Source: Linepithema humile
Taxonomy: Eukaryota; Arthropoda; Insecta; Hymenoptera; Formicidae
NCBI RefSeq assembly: GCF_040581485.1
Contig: NC_090129.1
Coordinates: forward strand, 28,672,764 to 28,736,763
Length of the DNA stretch: 64,000 nucleotides
Direction: 5' to 3'
A program made the translations under genes and the position numbers. The notes below the pieces were generated by a model. The model was not told the origin of the DNA. It did no database searches and worked only from the letters and a program-made list of their open reading frames with translations. Positions 37,677 through 48,444 of the stretch are shown piece after piece. Each line of letters begins with the position of its first letter. Positions within the stretch are counted from its first letter, which is position 1.

Positions 37677-38988
37677 AAATTTCAAATTACAAATTTTAAT
37701 GTTCTACTATTTATTTGTTCTTGTTTTTTTGAAGATTCAAGATGCAAATTTTAAATTTAATCGTCTGATTAAATAAAAAAATCTCAAAACGCTGCTTTCA
37801 TTCTAATAATTTATTTTTATAGATATTTCTAGATATTAGAATATCTGATTACAAAACTCATAATTCGGAATAATTATTACAGAGAAAGAAGCAATCCGTA
37901 TTGCATCTTATAATCAATCGCGTATAACAGAGAAATGCAACATGAATGTACGAAACTCTCGCATTTGATCTAATCCTCCTCTGTTGGATGTCGTTTCACA
38001 GAGAAGGAGCCGCAGATACGATCCTGTCGGATCGAAAAAACGACGAAAGAAGATCGTAATGCGGCGACAGCGACGAGGAGCAGGGGAAAATATCCGCATG
38101 GGTCAGCCGAGAGAGGCTTAGACCGCGGAGATGCCCGCTTCAATATCGGCTTTCGGGATACTTGAGATATTTATCTAATGTCTTACATTTTCCGCGGCAC
38201 TGCCCATTCAAATTTCCATTCATGTCTCCTCTACAGAAAATCTGTTTCCTTGGATTGCCGCTTTCGACGAAGCTTCGACCTACGGCAAAGCTCGTTAAAA
38301 TATTTCAGTATCTCAGTAATTTTGCGACGTTATAACAGTCGTGATAAAAAAAATTTATAAATTTGTAGCACGAATACAAATTATAAGTGCGTACGTGTTT
38401 AATTCGCTCGAGTGAACGTGCATTAAAATCGCTACAGTTATTTTTAAATTAGTACAAAGAAATTAATGATCGAGCAGTGATTATAATTGTGTATCTAAAA
38501 TGCCAAATAAGATCGTTCTCAACGAAATTAACTTGCCGAAATTAAACAAACCAGTATCGCTGATGCCACACACCTCGCTGCATACGCGCGCAAATTATCA
38601 CGCGGTCAGATTGCAGGTGCTTTTGCTACTCTATCTTTGTTCGATTTTTTTTCTCGCTTCTTTTGTGCGGAATATCAGACTCGTCACCTCAATGCGGCAG
38701 TCGAGTTATCTTACAGAGATATCGTGTCGCGTACCCTGCGTTACTTATCAAAGATAACTAGTAACTCAGTACTTTGAGCGCGGTTTAGAGAGCCGGCACG
38801 CTCATTGATTTTGCAGCGAATGATTTCAGGCGACCGATCCTTCGTCTTTTCGGCGCGATTTACGACGATGATATTACGCGATCCGAGACACGCAAATATT
38901 ATCTCGGCAGCAGCGGCGAAGTGAATTGTGTGTGGCTGTGAAAATGTGGGTTACGCGCGATTATTCGGTCGTCTAACTCGCCTCGGTA
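37677..38988. other. upstream region of the LRR receptor gene
   Basis: AT-rich in its first part and mixed later. It should contain the promoter and 5' leader of the gene starting at 39001, but no TATA box or leader exon boundary is decisive. An ATG frame at 38500-38757 (85 codons, with a hydrophobic stretch) is present but not convincing as a gene. Confidence 0.4.
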
Positions 38989-38994
38989 ATGTAA
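38989..38994 (+). promoter_or_regulatory. start-stop upstream ORF (ATGTAA)
   Basis: An ATG directly followed by a stop codon, ending six bases before the main ATG at 39001. If the leader includes it, this is a minimal upstream ORF. Start-stop elements are known in other eukaryotic mRNAs to hold ribosomes and lower downstream initiation. Presence in the transcript is assumed, not shown. Confidence 0.45.
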
Positions 38995-39000
38995 AGGAAC

Positions 39001-42000
39001 ATGGAGGAACAATCAGTGATACATCGCAGCGTGCTTCTGTCGCTGGTCACGTGGTTGACAATTTTGTCGATTGTGGGATGTCAAAGCATCTGTCCCACTA
39101 GATGTTTATGCTATCTTATCCGAATGCCCCGCACTATCGAATGCTCGAGACAAGGAATGCTAGTCTTTCCCAAAAATATTAGTGATATTGTGAGTTTCAC
39201 GGCACTCTCATTAATTCTCTTTATCTTTTTTTTATTGGCACTATAAATTTTATTGCGATTTTAAACGCCAATAAAATGAAGTAAAATAGCGGTGCGTCGA
39301 TACGTGAATGCACTCGGTGGGAATCAAGAGAAAGACGTGCGTAATCAAGACAAATGAATCACTGCGTTAGATAAAATATATATATATAACGATATACAAT
39401 ATTACTTATTAAAGAAAGAATGTTTGACAAAATGTTCTATGCTTTATACAAGTAGCAATTCTCCTAAATTGTAATGAACGATATACGTGACTTTTATCAA
39501 CCAGAATTAATTTTTTTTTGCAGGTCGAGCATCTAGACTTGTCGGATAATCTCTTAACTGAGATCACCGACGACATTAATCGACTGACCGAGCTGCAGTA
39601 CCTGAATCTGGCCAAGAATCAGCTCAATTTCCTGCCAAGTAATCTGGAGGAATTAAAAAAGCTCACCAGACTAGATCTATCGAACAACGCCATCACAAAC
39701 GTAGCAGACATTGCTTCCATTAGCCAGCTACCGACCCTGACAGTCCTATACATCTCAAGGAATCCATTACCTAACTTGAAAGGGCTAACCAGCGAGGTGC
39801 TTCAGGCGCTGGATGCCGGCCATTGCCGTACGTATTAAAATAACATAAGTGTATTGTATTCATCGCCGAAGAGTATTTGTGAAATAAATGAATATCTCAA
39901 AGTTCACTTCTAAAGATATCGCCGCAAAATAATAGATTTATTCACGGCAAACAGACAAAATTATTATAATAGCAATTAATGGAAAAGAAATTTATCTGTT
40001 TTTGACGCAAAAATATACAAAATTCTTGAAACTAAATAAAATCTATAATTTGATGAAATTAAAAAGACTTTGCGCATTCTAGTTATAACCGAACTCGGCA
40101 ATCAGTCCTTGAGTGGATTACCAGCTTTGACTAGTTTGAATCTCGTGGGAAACCCGCTGAAAAATATTCAAACACCTGTCAGCGAGTCACTGCGATGGTT
40201 GGACATGTCAGACTGTATTTTGAACTATCTGTATCCAGATACTTTCAGTCAAATTCCGAATCTAGAAGAATTACGACTGACCAATAATCCCACGCTAGTG
40301 TACAGTACTCGGTAAGAAAATTTATTTCACTGCAATTAATTTGGCTGATAGACCGAATCAAAACCTTTGATAATTGTACAACTAAGAAAAAACATCTTGC
40401 AGACACGCGACCTTGCAGCATCTCAAGCTGAAGAGACTGGACGTATCGAGATGCAACCTCGACAGACCCGGACTTCACGGCTTGCCGGCGTTAACGCAAG
40501 CTCGGCTTTCTCACAATGCAATTCGTTTATTGCCAGATCGCATTTTCACTAGGAACAGACAACTAACGCACTTGTACCTGAACGCGAACAGTCTGGAACG
40601 ATTAAACGCCAGCACTTTTCAAGGTTTGATGAAACTGCAAACGTTGGATCTGTCCGCGAACAATCTTGTGGAGGTTCACAAGCAAGCATTCCAAAATAAC
40701 ATTAATCTCAAGCTTGTGAATCTTTCCTACAACTCTTTGCACCAATTTCCGGATTTGGCGGCGACTTTCCTCGCGACGCTGGACCTATCGTTCAATCTAA
40801 TTAACCGCCTCAAAGCAAATTCTCTGGAGAATCTGCCCATGATTGTAAATCTGAACTTGAGGGATAATCAACTGCAAGCGTTACCACGCGGCTTACAATC
40901 GACGACGTTAAAAGTGTTGAACGTGCAAAGAAACAGGCTTGTCGAATTACATAATAGCAGCTTTTCTGAATTGCCGTCATTACAAAAGATCGATTTGTCA
41001 GGTATGTATAAATTTTCAAATATGTATCCGTGAGAAAACACAAGCTGAATTAATACAGAAAAGATATTTAACTTTGATAAAAATTGATTTTTTACAACAC
41101 GATAAATGAAAATAAACATTTACATCTACAGATTTTCCGATATTTGTTTCATTTTGATACAATTTCATTACAATTATCTATTCAATTTATTTCTTTGCTT
41201 TACTAAGTTGTTTCATTTATTTGCTTTGTTAATTAATTTCTAGGAAATCGCTTGACAGAGGCGATGGATCCAGTCATATTTCGAAACAATCCAGATTTAG
41301 CCGTGATTCGTTTAGAAGATAATCCATGGCGTTGCGACTGCACGCAACTCTACGTCACTTTCGAATTCTTGACGGATCCTCCGGTCAAAACTACAGGATC
41401 GAGTTTGATCTGCCAGAGTCCGGCAAACGTTTCCGGCTATTCGTGGGAAGTCGCGTGTTTCGATGCCTGGAACGTAGACGTGTATCATAGCAAAGACAAA
41501 ACTTGGGGAATGGTAATGGTGAGCTTACTTATTTTGGTCGTTCTATGTGGCAGCGTAGTGTCAATCAAGCACACCATGAAGATAAAAAGAAGAGTCGTCG
41601 AACAGAGACAGCAACTCGAGATGGCAGAGAGAGAAAGATTACGACTTTTACACAGAAGGTAAGAATTCTTTTAAAATATTAATTGTCAAATTTTTACGTT
41701 TAATAAAATAAAATTGTTTACGTTATTTGTGTAAAATCGATACATATACTATCAGTGAGTTGACAATGATTTTAACATCATACGACGAATTAATTTTTTA
41801 GTAATTTAATATATTTTTGTGTGTTGCATTTTCCACATTTTTCAAAAAATATTGTATTTATAATTGGAGTTGATAATTAAGAAAAATGTGCTAAGTGGAA
41901 AATGAGAACCTGCAATGGATAATATAGGTATCTATTCTTCCTCAGAATCACAACCGACCAGCGCAGATGTACATACATAACAATCTCGTAAGCTGGTACA

Positions 42001-42803
42001 TTTGCTTTTAGAAGGTGAACTCGTTATCGACGTAGTTGCATTTTTAATAAAATTTAGATAAATTCTCTAAATAAATTTGTACTACACACAAAAATTTTTT
42101 AATAATCTCTCAATATTCTATATGCGTCTCGCAATAATATCTCAATGGAATCAAAACAAAAATACAAATTTCCAGAAATCAACAACGTTTGGAAGAGGAG
42201 GAACTAGAAGAATTGGATCATCCATCGGAACCTAGAATTAATCCTCTGGAATTAATCGGACCACCTACTTACGAGGAAGCAGTCCAGATGCCCAGACTCG
42301 TTCATTCCATGGACGCTTTAAACGAAATCTCCGTCGACAATAGTGCCTTGCGTGCTATGAGTTCTGTGGATAATCTACGGATAAAGAAAAAAAGAACGAG
42401 GAGGCCCAGAAAACGAACTCAAAGCGAGGACGATCTACTGAGGCGGGAAGAACGTCGGCAGGAACGAATCAGAAGAGAGAGAAATAATTCTAACAGCAAC
42501 ATCGGCGAGCAGCCGCTGAACACGAATTCCAGAAATCCGAGAACTTCCTTGGCGCGCAGATCCAGAAGGCACAGTGCCGTGGACGAGTCCATCGAATCCG
42601 GCAGCAGCAAGGACAGACCGAGACCGCAAACTCCTAACACAAAGAAGAAAAAGAGAAGACAAATGAGTAGAAACGAGCACGTAACCGATGACGAAGATTC
42701 CGATGTTCAGACATTTAATTCCAGCCGATCTGTCGTCATTAGAGAACTTCCACGAGAACCCAGAAGCGGCTTTAGAAAATCATTCATAGAACGCGAAACT
42801 TAA
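39001..42803 (+). CDS. single-pass leucine-rich-repeat membrane protein, 787 residues
   Basis: Six coding exons: 39001-39189, 39524-39827, 40083-40311, 40403-41001, 41244-41658 and 42176-42803 (TAA 42801-42803). All introns are GT-AG and the joined frame is open. Order of parts: a signal peptide with a hydrophobic core (SVLLSLVTWLTILSIVG), a cysteine-rich LRR N-cap (CPTRCLCY...C, residues about 31-49), about 18 leucine-rich repeats (LDLSDNLLTEI type, residues about 64-466), an LRR C-cap (NPWRCDC plus C497 and C512), a transmembrane helix (about 528-549), then a tail of about 240 residues. The tail holds a PPTY motif (608-611), a basic cluster around KKKRTRRPRKR, a second one KKKKRR (736-741), and Ser/Arg-rich sequence. 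The start is chosen for its signal peptide. The protein probably sits at the cell surface as an adhesion or receptor molecule. I cannot name an orthologue. It lies convergent to the windpipe-like gene. Confidence 0.9.
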
Positions 42804-42856
42804 AATATTTTATCAAAACGATTCCAAGCGTATATAATTAATTGTTTAATACTTGC

Positions 42857-42862
42857 AATAAA
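42857..42862 (+). terminator. candidate polyadenylation signal of the LRR receptor gene
   Basis: AATAAA 54 bases after the stop codon, in AT-rich sequence. It is well placed for a short 3' UTR. Confidence 0.6.
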
Positions 42863-43644
42863 AATTTATGAAAAAAGTTGCGAGTTTTTAGCATTCTCGA
42901 TGCATTTATCGATTGTGTGCTGAGCATTTACATCCCATATTTGGCAATAAATGTGGCTCTCTAATTTTCAATTTTACTTCTTCGACGTGAAAATTATTTG
43001 ACAATGATAGAATCGCATTTAGCGTCGAGCTAACAGGACGAACGCAAACCTACGATAACACACGACTGATTAAGTGATAACATTATGACGACTCACTTAT
43101 TTCTCACGCTTGCGTTAAACTGGTTCTTTTCTATGTTAAATATACACGTATTATCGCCTCGAAAGAGGTTAATGGTCGAGCAAACGAAACCGGCGAAAGG
43201 TATGAGATTTGCTCTATAAAAAGTCAAAAATAAGAGCGTCTTGCTGGAACGCATTATTTTCCCTGTCGAGGTTTAAACTATAATGACGTTAAAATTGCCG
43301 GTTCGGACATAGCGAAGAGGTGCGCCGATCTCGGATTACGGTAATTTTTTGTCAGCCTAAGGGAAATTAGAATATTTCGAGGTCACAATTAACTCATCGT
43401 CTATTATGTGTATCATTTGCAAAAATAAAAGAGGCGGCAGATGCATTACGCATAGGCTGTAAATGATTGAGTCATCAAATATTCAGCAATATGCAGTAAT
43501 ACTCCAGCAATTCGTTATTAGATCATAGTTCTGCTTTCAGATAAAATGAATGGCACTGTTTCTAGCGATTATCAAAAAATAAAAAATTAAATATTGAAAT
43601 ATTAAAATTTGTAAGCATAGGTTCTTAAGATTTTTCTATCATAT
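42863..43644. other. intergenic sequence between the two LRR genes (left part)
   Basis: AT-rich with no open frame of note. I see nothing functional in it. Confidence 0.5.
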
Positions 43645-43939
43645 AAATAATATGGCGAATTGATCGCGATTGTTAATGCGGAATAATTTCTTAAAATTTA
43701 ATAAATAAATATTTGTTTATATAAGATTGATATGTAAAAATCTCATAATAGAAATTTGATATTAACGAATGCACAATAATTTTATCAGAAAAAGATCATT
43801 GTACATTCCTTATTAATATTGAATTTCCATTGTTTTTTACATCGGTTTTATATAAACAAATATTTATCTATTAAATTTTAAAACATTTATTTATTCCGCA
43901 CTAACAGTGATCGCGTTCTTTACGCCATATTTCTTATTT
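43645..43939. mobile_element. 295-bp fold-back (MITE-like) element
   Basis: The left end (aaataatatggcg...gatcgcg...taatgcggaataa) recurs as its reverse complement at the right end (ttattccgcactaa...gatcgcg...cgccatatttcttattt). Inner blocks also pair, such as aaatatttgtttatataa with ttatataaacaaatattt, and a central gaatgcacaataat region with attgtacattc. Arms extend nearly to the centre with scattered mismatches. It has no coding capacity. Confidence 0.7.
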
Positions 43940-44856
43940 ATGTGATTAAAATTTGTCTTCAATATAGTAAGTTTGTTTTACAAGAATTGTAAGTTGTTTG
44001 TATAGTTTAAACTTGTATTAAAGAGATTAAAACTGTATCATTATATCGTAATTTGTTCCTGCATTCTGTAGGTACTTCTTATTTGAATATTGGTAGTTCT
44101 AACATTTTCATTTATCTTGCTTTCTCTCGGCAGACGCAAGATGTCATGGAGTAATTATGTAGCGGTACCGACAGTATTAAAAACGACCGGTCTTACACGG
44201 AAGTCGCGTGACTGATATTTTGACGGTTAGCCCATAATCAAGTGCTGATTTTATGATTTATAATCATTCAGACGTTTCGGAGATACGAACACACGCATCT
44301 ATTGATGCAGTAATATTGCATATTTCTACAAAGCTGCAATTTACACGCTGTTATCAATAAATGTGATAATTGTGAAGGAATATGAAAGTTTCACAGAAAT
44401 ATAAATATGTTATTACCACATTGTAGACATCTTACATATGTATGTGTGTGTGGACATATCTTTTAAACATTCAAATATAATATTAAATTATAAAAATTAA
44501 TATTTAGAAGCTAATCAAATATTTTTATATCTCGCAGTGAGAATAATCTTTTCAACTATCTTTGGACTGTCGAACTTTCGAGAACAATCGTGAGAATTTA
44601 TCAAGATTGTTAACAGCAATATGTGTAAAATAAATAATGCAACACTGACGTATTCGGTGACATGAAGAAAGCGGTCAAAGATGGCCCGTGACGCACCATT
44701 AAAATAAATGATTCAACAAAAAATAACACTCTCTTTTATTGATTAAAGACTGAACATATAAATAGAGTCTTCACTGAGCTGCTTATTTCATCGCTTTACC
44801 CTAATTAAATCTGACGATGTGTATCGTTGGGCCAAGTCGATCTAACGGGATCCGCG

Positions 44857-45093
44857 CTATCTTAAAATTAAATCATATACGCCGTACAGCATTCGACACA
44901 TTTGGCTTAAAGAATCGTACGTAGAATAGTAATCGATTACGATAATATGATAACATGTAGGCGCTTCGTCACTCCGCGCGTAACTACCGTATGACGCGTC
45001 CATTTGACTGATAATCGCGCGATCAATGTCCATGGAGTACCCGTCATACGTGTGCACAAAGTGCGTCTGCCCTCTTTCGCAAGATCCCCGCAT
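44857..45093 (-). CDS. weak candidate small ORF or terminal exon, 78 residues, unknown
   Basis: A minus-strand ATG frame encoding a Tyr- and Asp-rich peptide (for example YDGYSMDIDRA and IDYYSTYDSLSQM). A splice-acceptor-like sequence (tatttattcacag) ends nine bases upstream of the ATG on the minus strand. AATAAA occurs about 117 bases after the stop (44740-44735). These three together resemble a terminal coding exon, but the frame is short, no homologous family is recognised, and no upstream exon was found. Chance is a fair alternative. Confidence 0.2.
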   Translation of the reverse strand: MRGSCERGQTHFVHTYDGYSMDIDRAIISQMDASYGSYARSDEAPTCYHIIVIDYYSTYDSLSQMCRMLYGVYDLILR

Positions 45094-45870
45094 TAATCTG
45101 CGCTGTGAATAAATATGTTAATGCATAGAAAATTTCGAGTCGCCGCCTTCCTGGAACGTTTCTGTGGCCGCGAAGGAATTGTCTCGGACTGGGATCGCTA
45201 TAAAAGAAATAACATGATAACAGAATATTACGTTATATATTTTCTACGCCGTGATTAATGAGTCCTATAATGTTACCTGTAGCGTTAAATCGTTCACCAA
45301 GCACTCGCACTCTGTAAACCGTCCCAAAGGTCATTATTCATAATTGACAAACTCCGCTTCTCATTGAATTACAGATTCTTCGCATCTAAGCGCGTAAACT
45401 GCATACCTAAAACGCCGCACTAGAGCTACAAAGTGCGCGTTGGCAATCCGCGGCTCGATCGAAGGACGGCGTAAGGTCGACGCGGAGTGCAATCTTCGAA
45501 GTTTCGTAATAGAAAAAAATATGGCAGAATAGTGGAATGCTCCCCGAATCTCACTTAACATACACAGCGAACATTACCGATCCTCGGATTAATCTAAGGA
45601 TCCTCGCGATGCAATCTCGCGCGACAACGAAAACCGTAAGGATTTCTCGGGTGTCCCTGCACTGGCGCTCGCAGGACACGCGAGATCCGTTATAGGAAGA
45701 CTGACTAGTGTACTATAGTGTTAACCTCGAACGTAACTCCACCCGCGAATCCGCCACGTGTGGCGTATATACAGAGTGTCCCAGGTGTCGCGCTACTTTC
45801 TCCCGATCAAATTAAGAGAATTGGCAATTAATTTCCGAAAATAGACGAAATATGGATAAAAAGGCGTATT

Positions 45871-45876
45871 TTTATT
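45871..45876 (-). terminator. candidate windpipe polyadenylation signal
   Basis: AATAAA on the minus strand, about 530 bases beyond the stop codon at 46408. It is the first clear copy downstream in an AT-rich patch. Confidence 0.4.
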
Positions 45877-46407
45877 TTGAAGATCAAATAATTTCACTTC
45901 GTTCAAAAAAATCATTTAATTCGAAATTTCAGTGTTAACATCCAATGTCAAGAATTAAGGAATGTTTGACGAGATGATGTCAGAAGTAGAAAAAAAAAAA
46001 TATGCGATACCCGGAACATCCTGCGTAAAGTATCGGCAAATATATACACACATAGCATTTCGTGCGTCCGATTGTTCGACGAAGCGGCCCGAGGTTACAC
46101 CTGTGCCTCAGCCGTCTATCGCACACCTTCAGCTTCCCGCTCGAAAAATAAGTGTCCTTCGCCACTGCGCGGTCTCTAAAGCTCGATAACCTTTCGCATC
46201 GCGAAAGTCCATCGCGAGGAGGCCTTCCGCATGTAGGCCTAGGAACAATGGCATTATTACAAATCATCTCTCCCCTTCGTTCCTCGCGCTACATATACGT
46301 CTCTGAATTTTCTCCAGTCGACGGAGCACGGTCGATCGATTTCACACAGTGTTCGTTATCCCGTGGACTTGTTCGCTATCTCGCTGGACCCCCTTCGGGA
46401 CAGGGCT

Positions 46408-48444
46408 TCATGGCGTCTTGACTAGATTCTCACCGGCCATCGTTCGCGTGATGAGTATGGGCGTCTTTGGCACACTGTCGGGATTTTCCTGCAAGGTGAT
46501 CTTCACTCTCTGAGCGCCGGGGCTGAGCGGCGGCCCGTTCGGCTCGTGCTTCATCGGCTCGCTGTTCGTCGTGATCGAGGACTCGGAGGGCTGCGCGGGA
46601 CTCGTCCTGTCCGCGAAGAAGTTATCTCTCAGGGAGTTCACGTCCACGCGCGGCCTCTCCTCGTCCCTCTCGTCGTCCTGCGAAGCGATCAGCTTCCTCG
46701 GCGGCTTCACGGGATCGTGATGATCGCCGGCGCCGTTGTGAGACCGCGGCGTCTCCTGGGTCTGAAGATTCTCACTCTCAATCTTGTCGATCTTCGCGTT
46801 ATCGTTCTCCGGGGCGCCTTCCACGAGGGGGACGCTCTCGGCGTTCCCGTTGGAGGTGATCTTCGGTTGCGCGACGCCTCCGGCGTCCGGCAGGAGTGAC
46901 TTCTGCATGTCCTTGAGCTCGGTGCCGTTCTCCACGTCGCCGCGCTTCCTCTTCTTCCTGCAAATGTCGCCTCTGTACGCGGCGATGCCGATAAGCGTCG
47001 CCACGACGGCGAGCAGAATTGCCAGCACTACGTACGAGCCCATGCCCTTCTTAGGCTGCTTGGCCGGCGACACGTCCGCCTGCTCGTCGTTCAAACTGTT
47101 CACCTCGGCCTTCACGTTACCCGCCTTGTCGTCGCCGCCGGCGGCCTTCAGCACCTCCACGCTTTTGACGATCGGGACGAACGCCGTGGTCGCGTCGGTG
47201 GTGACTTGCTCCGACTCGATCGAGTGAGCCTTGTTCGACTCTTCGGTGGACGACGCGCTTATAAATTGCTCCTCCTCGAGATCCGGATCCTTCGCCTCCG
47301 CGGCCGTTGTGGTCTCCGTCGAACCGAACAGAATTTCCCACAGAGCTTTCGTGATCGACGTGTCGTCGTTGGTGCTACCGTTGTTCTTCTCGGTCCTCTC
47401 CTCGTCGTAGTGTTCCGAGACGCCGGCGCCGGATCCTTCGCCGGAACCCTCGTCCTCGTCGCCGGAGCCGTACGTCGGATAGAACAAGGAGTTCTTGATC
47501 TCCTTCGTGTGCGACATCTCGGTCGTGAACTGCTCCTTCTTGTCCTCGTTGTCGAAGAAGATTTCCTCGTCGTCGTCGGCCCGCTGTGAGGCGCTCGTCG
47601 TAATGCCGACAGTGCTCTCCGCGGGCGCGATCGACTCCCACTCCTTCGTGGGGGATCCGGTCGTGGAGTCCAGCGACGTGGTCGGGACGGGGGTCTCGAC
47701 TTCCGGCTCCGCCGACTTCCCGGTGCTGCTGTTAATCTCCTCGTACTCGACGCTGTTATCCTCCTCTTCGGTGGCCTCGTCTTCGAAATCCGTCCCGGAT
47801 CCCTCCGCTTGATCGTTCTGCATCTCCCGGTCCTGCTGTTCAAGGCTGCAGACGATCGTCGCGCTCGGTTTCATCAATGACGTGCCCTTCATGTTGCCGG
47901 GGCCCGCGCACACGATCTTCTTCGACAGACTCGCGCCCCTCTGCACGACGAGGTCGCGGACCTTGAGAGTGGCACAGTTGCACTCGATCGGATTGCCATA
48001 AACGTCCAGATGCTTGAGACTTTTCAGACGCATCAGCGCGGGCGGCAGCTGCCGGATGGCGTTCCTACGCAAGTTCAAGCTGCGCAGGTGAGTCAAGCCT
48101 TCGAGAGAGGCCAGTTCCAGATACTCGATACGGTTCTCGCCAAGATTCAGGCTCTTCAATTTATTCAAGAAGCGAAAACTTCCCGACTTGATCTTCTTCA
48201 GGTGGCCGGCCGACAGATCGAGATGCTCGAGATTCGTCAGATTGTCGAAGAGGCCTGGAGTTAAGACGTCCTGCATCACCGGAACCTGCAAGATTTCCAG
48301 ATGACGCGCCTCAATGTTCTCGAGGTCCCTTAGATCGTCGCACCGCGCCTCGGTGCCGTTCTCCAGATCGCAGAGTCCTCGAGTCCATCCCGATTGCTGG
48401 AGGAGAATCAGGAGGAGCGACAGCAGGTACGGCGCCGCCTGCAT
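46408..48444 (-). CDS. wdp: windpipe-like LRR transmembrane proteoglycan, 678 residues
   Basis: One coding exon. The frame stays open further upstream, but a splice acceptor (tctctgttgcag, exon from 48461) precedes the ATG at 48444. That ATG is followed by a good signal peptide (MQAAPYLLSLLLILLQ). Order of parts: signal peptide 1-22, a short N-cap with C25 and C35, four to five leucine-rich repeats (about 46-155), an LRR C-cap with cysteines at 155, 157, 179 and 199, and a long acidic Ser/Thr-rich stalk (about 200-465). A transmembrane helix (about 470-490) and a tail of about 185 residues follow. The stalk has Ser-Gly sites in acidic context at S216, S327, S334 and S338, as expected for chondroitin sulfate attachment. 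In Drosophila, Windpipe is a cell-surface chondroitin sulfate proteoglycan linked to tracheal development and to tuning of JAK/STAT and Hedgehog signalling. Assignment rests on architecture, length and stalk, so orthology is likely but unproven. The exon is GC-rich, unlike its AT-rich surroundings. Confidence 0.78.
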   Translation of the reverse strand: MQAAPYLLSLLLILLQQSGWTRGLCDLENGTEARCDDLRDLENIEARHLEILQVPVMQDVLTPGLFDNLTNLEHLDLSAGHLKKIKSGSFRFLNKLKSLNLGENRIEYLELASLEGLTHLRSLNLRRNAIRQLPPALMRLKSLKHLDVYGNPIECNCATLKVRDLVVQRGASLSKKIVCAGPGNMKGTSLMKPSATIVCSLEQQDREMQNDQAEGSGTDFEDEATEEEDNSVEYEEINSSTGKSAEPEVETPVPTTSLDSTTGSPTKEWESIAPAESTVGITTSASQRADDDEEIFFDNEDKKEQFTTEMSHTKEIKNSLFYPTYGSGDEDEGSGEGSGAGVSEHYDEERTEKNNGSTNDDTSITKALWEILFGSTETTTAAEAKDPDLEEEQFISASSTEESNKAHSIESEQVTTDATTAFVPIVKSVEVLKAAGGDDKAGNVKAEVNSLNDEQADVSPAKQPKKGMGSYVVLAILLAVVATLIGIAAYRGDICRKKRKRGDVENGTELKDMQKSLLPDAGGVAQPKITSNGNAESVPLVEGAPENDNAKIDKIESENLQTQETPRSHNGAGDHHDPVKPPRKLIASQDDERDEERPRVDVNSLRDNFFADRTSPAQPSESSITTNSEPMKHEPNGPPLSPGAQRVKITLQENPDSVPKTPILITRTMAGENLVKTP

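Larger units (their letters stand above)
43940..46407. other. intergenic sequence downstream of the windpipe-like gene
   Basis: Mostly AT-rich to about 44820, then mixed. It holds one weak minus-strand ORF (44857-45093), a short transposon-end-like string near 45767-45780, and a candidate polyadenylation signal for the minus-strand gene. Plus-strand frames around 45962-46421 and minus frames around 45980-46267 show no coding features. Confidence 0.5.

Noticed and set aside
38500..38757. 85-codon ATG frame with a hydrophobic segment upstream of the LRR receptor
   Set aside because: It lies in the probable promoter or leader region, with no splice link to the receptor frame and no other support.
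46546..47843. Frames of 105-194 codons antisense to or out of frame with the windpipe-like exon
   Set aside because: They are shadows of a GC-rich coding exon. The windpipe frame has the signal peptide, LRRs and transmembrane helix; the others are Arg- or Leu-rich without features.
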